Part shown: one piece after another, positions 15,901-28,790 of the stretch
How positions within the stretch are numbered: the stretch's first letter is position 1
How the letters are laid out: the number at the start of each line of letters is the position of its first letter
Assembly (NCBI GenBank): GCA_003290165.1
Contig: QNQO01002048.1
Location: 62,001 to 126,000 of the forward strand
Length of the DNA: 64,000 nucleotides
Source of the DNA: Berberis thunbergii
Taxonomy: Eukaryota > Streptophyta > Magnoliopsida > Ranunculales > Berberidaceae
Reading direction: 5' to 3'
Program-made: the position numbers and the translations under genes
The notes under the pieces: generated by a model
The model's database searches: none
Told to the model about the DNA's origin: nothing
Seen by the model: only the letters and a program-made list of their open reading frames with translations

Positions 15901-18565
15901 AATCTGCATCTTCTTCTATCAGCTTGATCATTGCTTTGACCTTGGAATCCATATCTGTTAGAACAGAGTATGTTTTAATTAGTGAATAATTTAAGTATTC
16001 TACTGCAAGTAAGATCAGCCTGAAACTTACATACATCTAAAGAGTTGGAAATGATAAACTATTAACATAAGAATGGGAATTATAATAAATGAACACAATA
16101 CACCATCCATTTCTTCTCTTGGATAAGCAAGCATGAATCTATATCCCAAGATTAACAATGTTATGGCCTGGCATTCTTTACCAGTTTCACCAATGTTTAA
16201 CTTTATAAGAATAATGCTTGTGTCATGAATCATGTCCTTTCATTCATGCGCAAATCACATTGTTGGTACTTAGTATAGAAATAGTATCCAAGTCTTCACT
16301 GTTCCAACAGAAGTGGAAAATTGATTCTAAAGCTGATTCCAATCCCCCCCACCCCACACACACACACACACAAAGAAAAAAAGTGTGAGGCACCAATCTT
16401 CATTTTGCTATAAAAGTTCAAAAGTATTGATACAACTATATTCAGGACAAAAACAACTCTGCAGTGGCAACTGTTCTTGAAGCTGGATGAAATGAAACTG
16501 CAAAAGGCCTTTAATTGTAAAATACAGAAACTGAGTTAAAAAAAGAACGGAAAATGAATATTAGTTTAAGAAATAAAGGAAACGTACAGGAGTAATAAAA
16601 AAGAAAAGGAGGCAACTGCGAGGAAGAGAAAACAGAGTAAATATTTCGGTTGTTTTTTTTCTTCTGAAAGTCAGTTTGGTTCTAGGGAGAATTTTCCATG
16701 GGAAAACTACAAAGCGGATAAGAAATTGGAGAGAAAGTGGGAAAATGCTTTCCACAGGTTGACGATGACCATGTATGTTGGCAAATGTATTCTTCGCTTT
16801 CCTCCCTAAGAATTTTTTTTCACAAGTTGTATAAAACCAAGAGGATAGAGATCCTCACAAAATTGATGTTCTTCATTATCTTTTCCTCTTCTCTCCTCTC
16901 CCTTCTAATTTTCTTGAGAATATTTTCCCTTTAACCAAACACACCCTAAACTACAATTATCAAGTGATTCCCAACCAAGACTGTAAGGGTTTAACACGCA
17001 CATTGTTTAGGTTAATTCTTGCATTCGTCAATGCATCAGCGCAATAATACAAGTCTTTCTTAAGCTGGTGATGTAGCTAAATGATATTATGGAAGAACAA
17101 AACTACCACAAGAAAACAAGATTCAGGGGCTTGATCTCAGCTCATGATATGGGATGTGCAACTCTTTTGTGTAACAACAAAGATCATACCAAGGCACAGA
17201 CAGTACACGCCCAAATGAGCTCATTTTTCCTTATCAGGATATGGTAGCAGTGTAATGTAATGTTCGCCTCAGCAACATTAGATGCCCCTTAATTTAATTC
17301 CTATCATGGTTGATCCAAAATCACGATTCATTGGTTTGCGCTTGAGTTAATTAAACTAAGTACAAGATAAAAGAGGCCTTAAAAGTATTTTAAAATATGA
17401 ACAGAGAACATATCTAGTCTAGAAAGTTAAAGGAACATGGAAATTTGTCCAAGACTCTTGTTTTGTGCTAAACTCTTAAAGCTCAAGGAATAATCTAGAA
17501 GAAAGGCTACAGTTTTATAGGAAAAAGTATAGAATTTTTTAGTAAGTAGTCTGTAATCGAAAATGCCGAGGACAGCTCCTGATCAGAAGTTTTATGCTCT
17601 TACAGATAATACATTTTTGGGCTCAATAAGCTTCGAACAAGTCTAGGCAGATACTGCGTGTTGTCATAGACAATTTTTAAGCAAATTATTTTCAAATAGA
17701 GAAAATTAAAACAATTAAGAAATTCAATAACTGTTTCATTTCATATAGCAAGGATAACCCACTTATATGAATTATTCGTGTTGGGCAGTATCAACGTGAA
17801 ATGTTACTGACACTTCATATCATGAATAACCTCACCACCAGATTGCCAGAGCAGTGTCTGTGTCACATAGCCTAGGTCCAATATTCATGCTATGCCATCA
17901 AAACAAACACACATAATAAATGCCAAAGCTTTAGTATAACACGATTAACCTTTTTCTGGTGAAATCAAACTCTTTCTTTGAACTTAGGGGTTTCGGGTAG
18001 AGGTACGCCGAATTACAGCCTGAATAAACATAAACTTTTCTAACGTTCAAAAGGTCTAATAATCATATAAAGATGACCATGCTACATATATAACAATATT
18101 ATCCATTTTTTGCCAATAATCCACGACCACTTTTTCTTTGCCTTTCAAATAATTCAGTATCCTGATATGGCTTTATATATACATTGGTTAAATTTAAGTT
18201 ACAATCTTTGCTTTTCCATTAGGAAGGTAATGATTTTTCAAGAACAAGACATCATAAAATGTCGATGTTGACAAAAGCTAAAGAAGAAAGAGTTCATTTT
18301 CTGATGAGAATTACATGGGAAAAACAAAATCCCCTTGGCACATTACATATTGTGCAATGCAGAAATTAAAATGATTCATCAAACTGAGAAACACCCATAT
18401 TTCCTGGGACACGAAAATGAGGGTACATCTAAGTGAAAGTTGATTCTGGAAGTATGAAACAGTACCTGTAAGATTTTCCTGAAGCCATTTTGAATTTTTT
18501 GGTATATGGCTGTCCCACCACCAAGAATACATCCGTCTTGACTCTGCGTGTGTCGAAGTCGCCAT
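9984..18565 (-). CDS. NET1: NETWORKED 1-type actin-binding coiled-coil protein
   Basis: Plant-specific linker between actin filaments and membranes (NET1/KIP1-like family). Three coding exons on the minus strand: 18565-18466, 15954-11592, 11156-9984, about 1878 codons. Exon 1 supplies [19 protein letters not shown] and exon 2 continues with the rest of the NAB actin-binding domain ([19 protein letters not shown]), roughly residues 12-90. A long coiled coil follows, including five tandem 56-residue repeats (about 15405-14565) with the core [16 protein letters not shown]. The C-terminus has the family blocks [38 protein letters not shown] and [12 protein letters not shown], and ends [11 protein letters not shown]. 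Exon 2 has a one-base frame break at about 13091-13104. The phases of all exons agree only if one base is missing there. Translation from exon 1 would otherwise stop at 13070-13072. Introns are 2511 and 435 bases. Paralogue (1A-1D) is not resolved. Confidence 0.93.
13091..13104 (-). other. NET1: One-base frameshift site in NET1 exon 2
   Basis: The upstream frame reads [18 protein letters not shown] then stops. The downstream frame is open well before its first possible start and reads [14 protein letters not shown], continuous with the expected coiled coil. The switch falls at short homopolymers (four T at 13092-13095 and five A at 13099-13103 on the plus strand). Exons 1+2 total 4463 bases, one short of a multiple of three, while exon 3 starts in phase 0. 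This may be a real mutation or an assembly error. Confidence 0.85.
16339..16400. repeat. CA microsatellite in NET1 intron 1
   Basis: A C-rich run followed by (CA)n and an A-rich run, inside the large first intron of NET1 (15955-18465). The rest of that intron has no recognisable gene or element. Confidence 0.7.
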
Positions 18566-19496
18566 TGCTCCGCACAAGAAAACTGACACAAATCTTTCAG
18601 GTCCTTCAAATCCCAGCAAAGCTTGATCCTTTAACCCAAATTAAAAACAGGTAATGGACTTTAAGCCAATGGAAAAATCAACGAGATTCAGACGACCAAT
18701 TAGGCACTTCTAAGCAAGCAAAAGTTTATGTATTTCTCATCCCTTAACCTACACATCCAAGATCAGAAACACAAGAGTCATTACAACATTACATACACTT
18801 CAACATCAACTTCTTAAATAGGATGAAATGTACCTAATCAACAGAAAACAAGTCTGCAATCACTTCTCAACCGCAACTCCGGTCTCCATACCATCCAACT
18901 ACCTAATGAAACACAGATCCAAATTGAAACTCTTACAAAACCTCAAAACACAAAAAATCACTAACCCCACAAGTGTATACCAGCAAAACATAAAACTATC
19001 CTAAATCTACAGTGGATCAGATAATCAGTATAGGCACGCAAAACTCAAAACCCACAAACAATTGTGTAAATTCATCAAACAAACACAGGACAAAACATCT
19101 AAAATTCAAAATTTCACTCAAAATTCCAAAATTCTACTTTTACATGTTTGATCAACAACCCACATAACAAAACTAACGCAAATTCTATAACAAACATGAA
19201 TGCTTACACATAAAGTAAAATCAAAACCAATACAAAATCTCAAAAAACATCTGATTTTCATTTCACAACATTTCACCCTTTTCATGATCAAGAACACCCA
19301 GATCAGAAATCATGAAAAATCACTCAAAAGTAACAACAACCCAGACAAATTGAGTATAAAACACAGATACCCATTGATCAAAAACTGCAAATCACAACTC
19401 ATCCAAATGAATCTACACTTAAAACCCACTATAACAAAGTTTCACCCAAATGGGTATCTGTAAACTCATAAAAAAAGTGAAGGATCAGAGACTTAC

Positions 19497-19660
19497 AAGA
19501 AAACAAATAAGAGCTAGTGAGGATGGGATATCGATGAGCAGCTGTGCGTATAGATCTCCAGCTGCTTCGCCTACCAATCACCCCATTATCTTCTTCAGAT
19601 TCCTCTCGATTTCTCTTTCTTCTGTACTGTAATCTCTGCTTTTTATTCTTCCGTGTTGCT
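19497..19660 (-). other. NET1: Non-coding 5' UTR exon of NET1
   Basis: On the minus strand a purine-rich leader ends in CTT|GTAAGTCTCTG, a strong donor at 19496. A suitable acceptor upstream of the start codon is TTTGTGTCAG just before 18586. The 5' boundary is a guess. The leader contains a minimal upstream frame ATG GGG TGA (near 19588). The 900-base stretch between this exon and coding exon 1 would be a 5'-UTR intron. Confidence 0.5.
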
Positions 19661-20043
19661 GTTGCTGTTGGACGGCTTAAAAACGAAAGGCAAAAGAGAG
19701 AAGAGTGAGAAGGAAAAAAAAGACATAGAAACAGTAATTCTCAGTGATCTGATGCTATCAAGTGTTTCATCACTAACCTCACTCCATGTATAATTTATTC
19801 CAATATTTTTTAAAATTATTTCATAATTACTTCTTACATATTTCTTTTAAAAAAATTTCATTGTAATTGTCTCATACAATTTCATGTTTTGTTATTACAT
19901 TAGTTTAGATTACATGACATAAAAAAATACGATATGAGTTTAGTTAGCGCCATTAGGTGTTTATTGAGACAAAATAAAAGGGGTGTTTGTTTTTCATTTA
20001 CATTAATTAAAGTTCTGAAATTCTCGAAAGAAAATTTTATCGA

Positions 20044-20223
20044 AAATTCTAAATGTTGAGGAAGTGGGTGAGGAAAATAGCGAGGGAGGGGACCGTCCAT
20101 TCCTCTCAGAATGTGCGTCTGAAAAGTCAACGCATACATCTTGAGGGGGATGGACGGTCCCCTCCATCCCTCCCTCCTTCGCTGTTTTCCTCGCCCACTT
20201 CCTTGACAAGTAGAACAACTCAT
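20044..20223. mobile_element. Fold-back MITE C, Mutator-like
   Basis: Inverted arms: GAGGAAGTGGGTGAGGAAAA and GCGAGGGAGGGGACCGTCCAT on the left match the reverse complement of 20131-20207. Outer ends read TTCTAAATGTTGAGG against TTCTACTTGTCAAGG. Flanking 9-mers ATTTTATCG (20035-20043) and ATTTTATAG (20224-20232) agree at 7 of 9 bases, as for an old Mutator-type insertion. Related to copy D at 61891. Confidence 0.6.
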
Positions 20224-20232
20224 ATTTTATAG

Positions 20233-21068
20233 ACAATACCTCATCAACAACCTTACCAAATGAAATTTTACATTATGACCAAAGGAAATTGGCTAGTAAT
20301 TTGGAAAATGATATGCTTACTTTCAAAGTGCTCGACAAAGTTTAACTCAGTATAGACCATTTGGTTTCACATTTAAACTTGTGATCCAAAATTTAAAGGT
20401 AATCAACTGCATTTCTTTGAAAGTCATCAATATAAGCGGTTTGAAAGTTCTACATGTCGATGTGGCGAGTAGAGCTGGCTGAGTGTTGGATTGTTAACTT
20501 ACTCCATGGTGTAGGAAGCTTAGAATTCCTTCTCAATAAAACCAAATCATGGAAGCTTGCCTCGTCGTAAATGCATTATTATATTTCAACATTAGTAAAA
20601 CCCAAAAATCAAATCTCTAGTTTTTGCTGTCTCTTGTCCCCACCTGGTTATAATAGGGTCAAAATCAAAATGTTCCCTCAATAAAATATGACTAAACTAC
20701 CCCCTATATGGGTTCTCAAGAATGTTCTTGTATTCTTATTGTTTTTTTTTGAAGGCATAGGGATAATATTAATATAAATAAATACGGTTAAAAGAGTTTG
20801 TCCCGCAATGTAGTTAACTTATGTGCCTTTTGATCGAGAGTTCGAGAAATATAACTACAAAATCAGTGAGAATGAAGAGAAAGAAGTGTCTTAATATTAC
20901 AAATTATAGGTTGTCACATCCATTCTAGGTTTTGTTGGCTATTCAAATCACTAGTTTGAAAGATTGTATTGAGAGTATCAGAGTCGCCAAGGAGAAAATC
21001 CTTCTGTCAATTTCGAGCTTGAATAAGGAGAAAGACTGCTTTTCCGTCAGACACTCTACCATAGTACT
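20233..21068. other. Intergenic, nothing recognised
   Basis: AT-rich sequence without gene, RNA or clear repeat structure. Confidence 0.4.
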
Positions 21069-21076
21069 GTTAAAAT

Positions 21077-21453
21077 TAAGGTTGAAAACTGAATTGACGG
21101 TTCGAGATTTTACCTAAATCGTGAACCGAACTGATTTAGGCTGATTTAAAAATTTTGAATCGCAACCGAACTGACCATTAATAAAACTGAATAGATTTTA
21201 ATTTATGCAAATTAACCGAATCGAACTGAATATTTTAAACATATTATATTATTTATATATAAAATATATACTATTTATTATATATATTTGGTCGGTTCAG
21301 TTTGGTTGGTTAAAATCACATAGAAATCGAAAATCGAACCAACCACTTCGATTTTTTATTTTTTTAAAATCAAAACCAATCCGAACCGAATTTAAACTGA
21401 ACCAATCAATTCGGTCAGTTTAATCGATTTGATCGATTTTTTGTTCAGCCCTA
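21077..21453. mobile_element. hAT-like MITE
   Basis: The left end TAAGGTTGAAAAC and the reverse of the right end TAGGGCTGAACAAAA are imperfect inverted repeats of hAT type. Flanking 8-mers GTTAAAAT (21069-21076) and GTTGAAAT (21454-21461) match at 7 of 8, the hAT duplication length. The interior is rich in AACCGAAC / GGTTCGGTT-type motifs. Confidence 0.65.
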
Positions 21454-21461
21454 GTTGAAAT

Positions 21462-22940
21462 CCCGCCCTAATATAACATTCGCAATCCGTGGACAAATCC
21501 TACCACGTCCATTGACCGCAATTTCTTATTGTTACTTGTGTTTAGGAGAATGTAATTATCTTAAAGACCCAAAACATCCCATCAAAACACCATTTTGGGT
21601 ACCTACTTCAAGCTCATTTAAGGAGAAAGGCTCATTTTGGGTACCCCATCAAAACACTATTTTGCCTCAAGGTAGGGAAAGGCTCACAAGTGTTCATTCA
21701 CTAAAACGCGCGGTTGAAACTGTAATATAGATGCTATTGTAAGGGGATAATTGCACACAAACAATGATGCATTCTTATGCCTTACTGTTTTGGGGAGTTT
21801 TATGAACTAAATGTGAGTTGGTAACAGTAGTAACACTGAAATTCAATTCATAAGGTTTTAATGGTAACTTCGCACAAAATAAATTAAAAGGTGGTGAGGC
21901 AAGAACTATGTTTTATAATGATGATGTTAAAGGCATGGGTAATTATGGAATTGAGAGGATGCTTTAAGCACCACTACCTTTAAAAGGTCGGCATGTGGGC
22001 GGTGGTGGCGGTACTCATCCAATGACACGTAAAGCTACTGCAACACAACAAAATTATAAAGACCACCCTCTTAAAATAACTCTTAATTAAATGTTCAGAT
22101 GGGTTATTATAGTGAGTATAACAACTAGGCTAGCACGTGTTATTTAGGCTAGTATTGTTAGTTTAAATTATTTAGAGCATCCACCATTATGGACTTCTAC
22201 TTAATTTAATGTATTAATTAGTTCAACAAACCCTTGTACATGTCGTATTTGATAAATCAAATCGCGCTCAGGTAAATTTGGAAAAACAACATTTTAGATT
22301 TCAGAGCCATCGCAAAGATTGTGTGATGAGACCATTTAAAATCAGGTGCATTTTGCAAAATGCTATGTTACGTCACACCGAAAATGCTATGTAATACATT
22401 GTTTGTCACAATCACAAATAAATTTCTAACTATGAAATGGTAAAACAAATATAAAAATTTATCATTATAAACTAAAGGGACCATAATTTCTTGTAGTCTT
22501 GCTACCTGATCACTCATCCAAGCAAAGGTGTAAAGATTCATTGAACTATCGTTAGGTACTTACAAATGGATTATCTGATCGATATTGACTTAAGTAATTT
22601 TATGAACTCATTGTTTAACACTAATCCTCAGATCATCAAAATCCCTTTCAAAACACATCACTATCAAGAATTTGAATAGTTGGAGTAGCGTAAAGAAATG
22701 TGGGTCTGATCTTTCAATTCAACCACCCCTATTAAGACAAAGACAAAGCACCAAATCAATTTGTGCTGTAATAGTTACGTAATGTTGAAGAAGAAAAATG
22801 TGCAAATATATATAGTAGTTGAGTGCTCTTAATGGAGTTCATACATGGAAGATGAGATTTTCTTAAATAGTTTAATAAAATGGAACACTTGAAATCAAAT
22901 TCTTTGATGTTATCCTCACTTGTAGTGTGTGAAGAGTAAT
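21462..22940. other. Intergenic, nothing recognised
   Basis: No gene or RNA seen. A short direct repeat of CATTTTGGGTACC occurs at about 21592 and 21632. Confidence 0.4.
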
Positions 22941-22944
22941 TCTA

Positions 22945-23112
22945 CAGGGCCTGGGTCCTCCAGTCTGATTTGCTGCTTTGGGGGGCAAAAATATAATTTT
23001 GCTCCCCCTATTTAAACACCTTCTCTAAAAAGGTGGTTGGTTAAAAAGGGGGAGCAAAATTGTCTTTTTGCCCCACCCAAGCAGCAACCTCGTTGGTTTT
23101 CCCAGGCCAGGA
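22945..23112. mobile_element. Fold-back MITE F (G/C-rich hairpin)
   Basis: The left arm TTGCTGCTTTGGGGGGCAAAA plus ATTTTGCTCCCCCT (about 22970-23009) is repeated in inverse at about 23045-23086 around a 30 bp loop. Outer parts GGCCTGGG and CCCAGGCC extend the pairing to about 22948 and 23107. Its sequence is unrelated to copies A-E. The target duplication is not clear. Confidence 0.55.
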
Positions 23113-23639
23113 AGAATTTCGGGTGTGTGAATCATTGTTTATTATGCATGTACATCACAGTTACTTTGCTTTACAACAGCTTATTCATATTATTATTTCC
23201 AGATATACATGTCAAATGTTATAAATGGATTGAATCATTGTCAATAGAATTGTAAAAAATTTACAGTAAAATGCTTGGGTTGTGGGACAATCTATAGGAT
23301 TATGGGCACTGGTGATTCCATGTCTAAATTTTTGTATGAGCACCCATGTGAGCAAAGGCTGTCTTAAGGCCTGCGAAAATTCTAGCGAAATGTTTTCCCA
23401 TACCAAAATAACCATCCAAGCCTATGTGGCCCAGTGTGTACAATGACATAACTTGTTTGAGGTGGTGATGGATATAGGTAGGGTAAAGGATATCTCCCCA
23501 GCAAAGACTCCAAAATCCAAACAGGACGTACGGGTTGTGAGTAATTATGCTCAAAATGACTTATTTTAATCGGTTGCTTAACGATTAAATAAGGCATCCA
23601 TTATAGTCTACTTCATGTTTACAATGTACATAGTTTCAA

Positions 23640-23737
23640 GAGTTTGTCTAATTGGCGAGGAAACCAGCGAGAAAATGCATGGAGGGGGGGGGGGGGGGGG
23701 GCTCCCTCACGTGTTTCCTCGCCAATTAGAATTCCCC
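23640..23737. mobile_element. Fold-back MITE E with 18-base G run
   Basis: Inverted arms CTAATTGGCGAGGAAAC (23648-23664) and its reverse at 23713-23729. Flanks TAGTTTCAA (23631-23639) and TAGTTCCAA (23738-23746) agree at 8 of 9 bases. The arm sequence GCGAGGAAACCAGCGAG is shared with copy D (61891-62073). The loop contains 18 consecutive G (23684-23701). Confidence 0.65.
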
Positions 23738-23746
23738 TAGTTCCAA

Positions 23747-25200
23747 TGGTCTAAACCCAAACACAACTAGCTTCATTGGCGCATTTTTCAAATAAATGCA
23801 TTTATGATTGAATACACAAATAAGCCAATACAAGCTAATTCCCGTGTTGTGTTTGGGTTGATCTTGAGTTAAAATAGCGATGATGCCTACTAAAATGATC
23901 GAATAAGACCCTTCACAGTCTTGATTATTATAATTTTAGATCAAAGTCATACCTAATCCATAACATTCAACACATCCACCAAATTTGTCATGGACAGGCC
24001 TGACCAGACCAGACCAATATCTATCTATAACAACCACCGCCACCACCGCCCAACCAACCATTATAACTTGTGGGATGGCAATGCATGTAAGCTTGGAATG
24101 GGAGAGGAGTTGGAAATATAAGGGGACCAAAGACAAGATATCAAGAAACAAAATCATGTTTTCGTTTTCTAGTAGAGGAAAAGCAGTACTACCACATGTT
24201 CCCAAAGATTCCATAAAAGCCTCACTTGCTAGGTTTGCTCTCATAATTTGGAGGAAAAGCGAATTGTGTGAAGAGAAGAAGTGTGTACACTGAAAAGCCA
24301 ACACTTGCTACTGGTACCTGGGTCCATTTTACCCATTTTTCCTTCCAACCTTCCATAAAGGTCAAGACAATTTTAACAAAGAAAAAAAGGAAAAAAAGAA
24401 TCATTTTCTTTCGTTTGAAGTATGTTTTATTCTTCAATGCTCCAATTTTCAGCCACATTATTAGTACAAATCCAAATATGTCTCCAGATTCGGAGGTGAC
24501 CCTATGGCGCGAGATCTTAGTAGGCCTTTTGTTAGCTACACATTAATAGACTCTGAATAAATTTTGCACTCCAATAGTGGTGATCTAAAGCATGCACACC
24601 GGTCAATATGCTAGCGCTGGGAGGATGGCATTGCCGTATACATTTAATTTTTAACCAAAACCTGAGTCCAATGGATGGAACTGTCTCCCATTCCCTGATT
24701 ATGGTTTAGACAACCTACATTTGGTGATGGATCTTGAATTATAGAAATACTAATCAAACACCTAATCAACCAAATTTTTATTAGTCATAGACCGACGTGT
24801 TATCAAGTCTCCATTGAGTAGGAGTCCATTTCTTCCTTAATCACACTTACTGATGAGGGTTTTTTTTTGGGATAAAGATCGATGAGACGTGGGTAATGTC
24901 TTTTCTTTCAACGAAGAAAACAATCTAATAGTTGAATGTATGGGCCTCATCTTCCTGCAAGATTTTAGCCCAAGTCTGGGTACCTTAATTTCGTTTGCAG
25001 ATACTGTTGCCAGGCACTGCTAGGGCTTTGTAAATCCGAACTATTTGGACCAGTAGAGCACGATATGTCCAAGTTGGTCATCCAACCCAATTTGGATCTG
25101 GAATTTTGTAAACTTGTACTTCGGAGGTCTAAATTTTCTTAGGCAACAACTATTTTCTCTCTCTCTCCCTCACTCAGTCTCGTCTACTCTCCCACTCGCA
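23747..25200. other. Intergenic and old promoter region of the MCCA relic
   Basis: No gene recognised. A CT-rich stretch (TCTCTCTCTCTCCCTC near 25155) just before the relic's first exon looks like a retained plant 5' leader. Confidence 0.4.
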
Positions 25201-25464
25201 GAGCTCACAAAAATGTTCGTTAATGGTGACATTTCTCAGCCTCTCATCCAAACCCTAAACCCACTCCTCCTTCAAACGAGGCTTTTCTCCGCATCACCAG
25301 AGACGAAGCAGATCGAGAAAATCTTGATCGCGAACAGAGGCGAAATCGGATGCAGGATCATGAGGAACTCCAAGAGATTAGGGATTCGGCCTTCACCTGC
25401 TACTCGGTTGAGTTACTTGGATGCTTAGAAGATCATTCAGGCTGCAATTCGGACTGGCGCGCAG

Positions 25465-26260
25465 GTAAATTAATCGCATTTGCCCTAATTTCTTGTCTTT
25501 GGAGTTTATTGTGATTATGTGCAATACGTATAAATCATGATAAAGATTGATCTTTTACATAAAGATTATTTCCCCCAAAAATGTATGAATAGAATGAGAG
25601 AGAAAAACCTGAAAGCAAGAAAGCTAAGTGCTTTGCTATGCTTCCAAGGCCGGGTAGCAAGGTATTGTTATTCACTATTCACTTATTAATATTCAGTGAC
25701 TTAGTTCTGTGACTAATGGAGTAATGGTAGCCCCTCCAAGCAATTTTAACCTTTAGGTCGACCCGCTTTGGACTTGAACCATGGACTGTGGGAATTGGCT
25801 GAGTTAACCATTGAGTATTTTTCAAAAGCTTGAGTTGTCAAGGAGGGAAAATCTGATTATTGTACTAGGATTGGAATACTTATTGTGCACACGCATGCAT
25901 CTCTCTATATGTAATTAGAGAGATAGAGGAGGTGCACAACTCCACCCAAACATTTTTAGTATGTATAATATAAAATTGTAGGTAAAATATATTGCCAAAA
26001 TTTAGGTTACTAATGTCCTAATACATATTTCCTTGAGATTTCTAATGCGCTTTTATCCCCATCGGTCAAGTTATTTAGAGGACAACTTAAATTTCAGTGG
26101 TACCTACCAGTTTATGGATAATAAGAGTTTCAGTCCAAAATGGGATTTTGAAATTCTTTTATTTGTAGATTAAATTAAAGTCTGAAATATAGGATCGGTT
26201 TTCAAATGAGTTACATTGTGATGTAAAGTAGGATTAGTTATTTATTTAATTTAGTGTAGT
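25465..26260. other. Relic intron / intergenic, nothing recognised
   Basis: Non-coding AT-rich sequence following the relic's exon 1. No further carboxylase exons could be found. Confidence 0.4.
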
Positions 26261-26954
26261 TGTTGGATTGGGCATAAGTAAGCTCTTAACAGAATAAGTG
26301 GAGACTACGGCTCCCATGGCATTTTGGTTAGATTGCTTGATTTGCAAAATTTAGTATAGTTAGGGCTTATAGGCCATTGGTTGTAATTAGTTTGTGATGA
26401 ATGAAGAAACTCCAATAGAGATTATTTAAGTTTATTTAGTTTTATTTATCTTGCGTGTAGATTTGTTTAATTTGTAGTTTAGATTACATTGCACTGACAT
26501 GGATTCATATCCAACTTTTGATATAATATGTAAATGGAATGTCATTAGGTCGTGTGTTTTCGTAAAGTTGATCAAATGCACGTAGTTAACCTTTGTTAAC
26601 ATGAAAAAAGACTAGTCATCCTGACTACGCAGAGCTTGTATTTCGCTCTCCTGAGCAATTTTTGACAAAGGTTTTGTTAGTCCTACCAGAGTAACAGTGA
26701 GTTGGATGGGACGTTGAAGGTTCATATAATCAACAATGACATTGAAGGCACACCAAATGAAGTTGTATGCTATTGACTATAATCAAAGTTGAGTGAGAGT
26801 ATGTAGAGTCGGAGTGAAGTGCCAAAAGCTATGCCAAGTGATTGTTATGTTTATTGTATTGTTGTGATCCTAGTTAAGTAATTGGATTTTCGCTCCTTGA
26901 TAGCTTGAGGTTTTTAGGAGTATTGGTTGGTTCTTTACAATTGGTATCAGAGTC
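26261..26954 (+). mobile_element. LTR-retrotransposon relic: LTR plus primer binding site
   Basis: A stretch starting TGTTGGATTGGG and ending CTTTACA is followed after two bases by TGGTATCAGAGTC (26942-26954). That matches the initiator tRNA-Met primer site used by many plant LTR retrotransposons (usual form TGGTATCAGAGC). No coding region or second LTR was seen. The LTR limits are inferred from TG...CA ends. It sits inside the MCCA relic. Confidence 0.5.
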
Positions 26955-28095
26955 AACCCACGCCCAAATCTATTTAGTAAATCATTAATCAAATCGTAAT
27001 CGGTTCAGGATCATTATGAGATTAATTAGAATTAATCCCGATTAGTCGCCTGTATTTTATAAACATAGTTCTCTATCTTCAAATAATATGTGTACTAAAG
27101 AAAAATAATTGAAAATTAATGTATATTGAAGTAGTAAACATCACATGCCATAATATAAGGCAAGTTATACAAAATTAAAATTTCAGTGTCAGGTAAAAGT
27201 GCAACTTCTATAACCTTTAGCTGTGCTTGATATTTTCCTTGGTCAACTTTCTATTTCCCCTTGTATATTTTTTGTCTATATTTTCTTTAATGTTTGTTTT
27301 TCTCTCTATCCTTTTCACACATTGTTGGTATTGCACTATGTATAGGGTATTGCACTATGGATAGGGTATTGATGAGGTTAGGACAAAATTTTAAAAAATA
27401 CCATTTTTTATTTTTATCTACTTATAAGTTATAACATATTGTCATGGACTGATTAATCGGTGAGTTTCAAAAGCGATTAACTAATAACTTGGTGAGAAAT
27501 CCTTGATTATTTAAACAATTAATTCAAAAAATTGTTACGCTTACAATCAATAAGTGATTAATTGGAATTAATCGTTGATTAATCACCGATTGCATAACAT
27601 AGTGTTCAATGTTCGTTAACTATGAGGGGTGACCTTAGAGGTTTGATTAAAACAATTTAGCATAATAGCAAGTTGTTGAATATGAATAGTTGAGTGAAGC
27701 TACTAAAGGGGAAAGGGCTACCATAGGGCCAGTGTAGATAGAGGAGGTTGACAAGGATGTTGACTTTGGAAGCGTACACACCTTAAATTTATTACAAGTA
27801 AAACTAAGATACGAAGTTACGAACACATGTTTATTTGGAATTTACGAGCATGGTTTTCATTGGATCTCATAACCAAAGGGTTTTCGTTGGATCTTATAAC
27901 CATTAAATCTATTTGGTAGGGTTTGAACCTGGACTTGTCATCCAAAATCAAAGAGTAACCAAAAACTTATGTTGACAAAATCAAAGAGTAACCAAAGACT
28001 TGTGATCCTTTAATGACCCTAAAATTAATTAGCAATGCACACCTGACAAAATCAAAGAGTAACCATATACTTTTGTTGACATTTATCTTCTACTA
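26955..28095. other. Non-coding, nothing recognised
   Basis: AT-rich sequence. The phrase AAAATCAAAGAGTAACC is repeated at about 27947, 27977 and 28049, a small local direct repeat. No gene seen. Confidence 0.4.
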
Positions 28096-28104
28096 TTTCA
28101 AGAG

Positions 28105-28790
28105 GGGAGTTGCTATGTGTACTCGACTATTTAGCTCGATTTTACCAACTCTTTGTTGCACTGACATTTTAAGATGTTTCGGCTTCGTTGCTCCAATATA
28201 AAATATATAACACCGACTTTCATTTTTTATCAATAAAAATTATTAGGTGGTTAAATTTTCTCGTTTGTGAGCATTAGTTTATTCTTGACAAAAAATAAAT
28301 GTTATTAACAAAACTAAACTTTAGTCACAAATTTTTAACTTTCAAATTTGCGTACAAACATCAAAGATACATTAACCATCGTCATAAGTTCTACAATAAA
28401 TAACAAACATTATGATAGGTTGTGTAAAAAAAAATCTAAAGTGAAGTAGAGTATAATGTGTTCATCAAACACAGAGGAGTTGATAAAAAATACATATTAA
28501 AACCAAAATTCCATCACCAAACACTATGATAGTATAAATTTTTAGATGTAGAGTTCTTGGGTTTGAATGCATTTTTTTAATATTGCAACCACTTACATTT
28601 CTTATAATTTATTTACTGACGCTCCTAAACGAGAAAATTTCATCACTAGTGGTTTCCATTTATTAAAAAAACAGTAAGTTGGTGATACATCTTTTATGTT
28701 GGTACAATAAAGTCGAAATATCTCAAAATGTCAGTGCAACAAAGAGTTGGTGCAACCGAGTCAAATAGTCGGGTACACATAGCAACTCCC
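28105..28790. mobile_element. Mutator-like element with 115 bp terminal inverted repeats
   Basis: The left terminus (28105 to about 28220) begins GGGAGTTGCTATGTGTAC. The right terminus (about 28675-28790) is its inverse, with roughly 85% identity by eye (for example CAACTCTTTGTTGCACTGAC in both). Flanks TTTCAAGAG (28096-28104) and TTTTAAGAG (28791-28799) match at 8 of 9, the 9 bp duplication of Mutator elements. The 686 bp element has no transposase. Confidence 0.8.

Noticed and set aside
22193..22345. GAGCATCCACCATTA as a second Tourist-like end
   Set aside because: No matching inverted end or TTA/TAA duplication was found.
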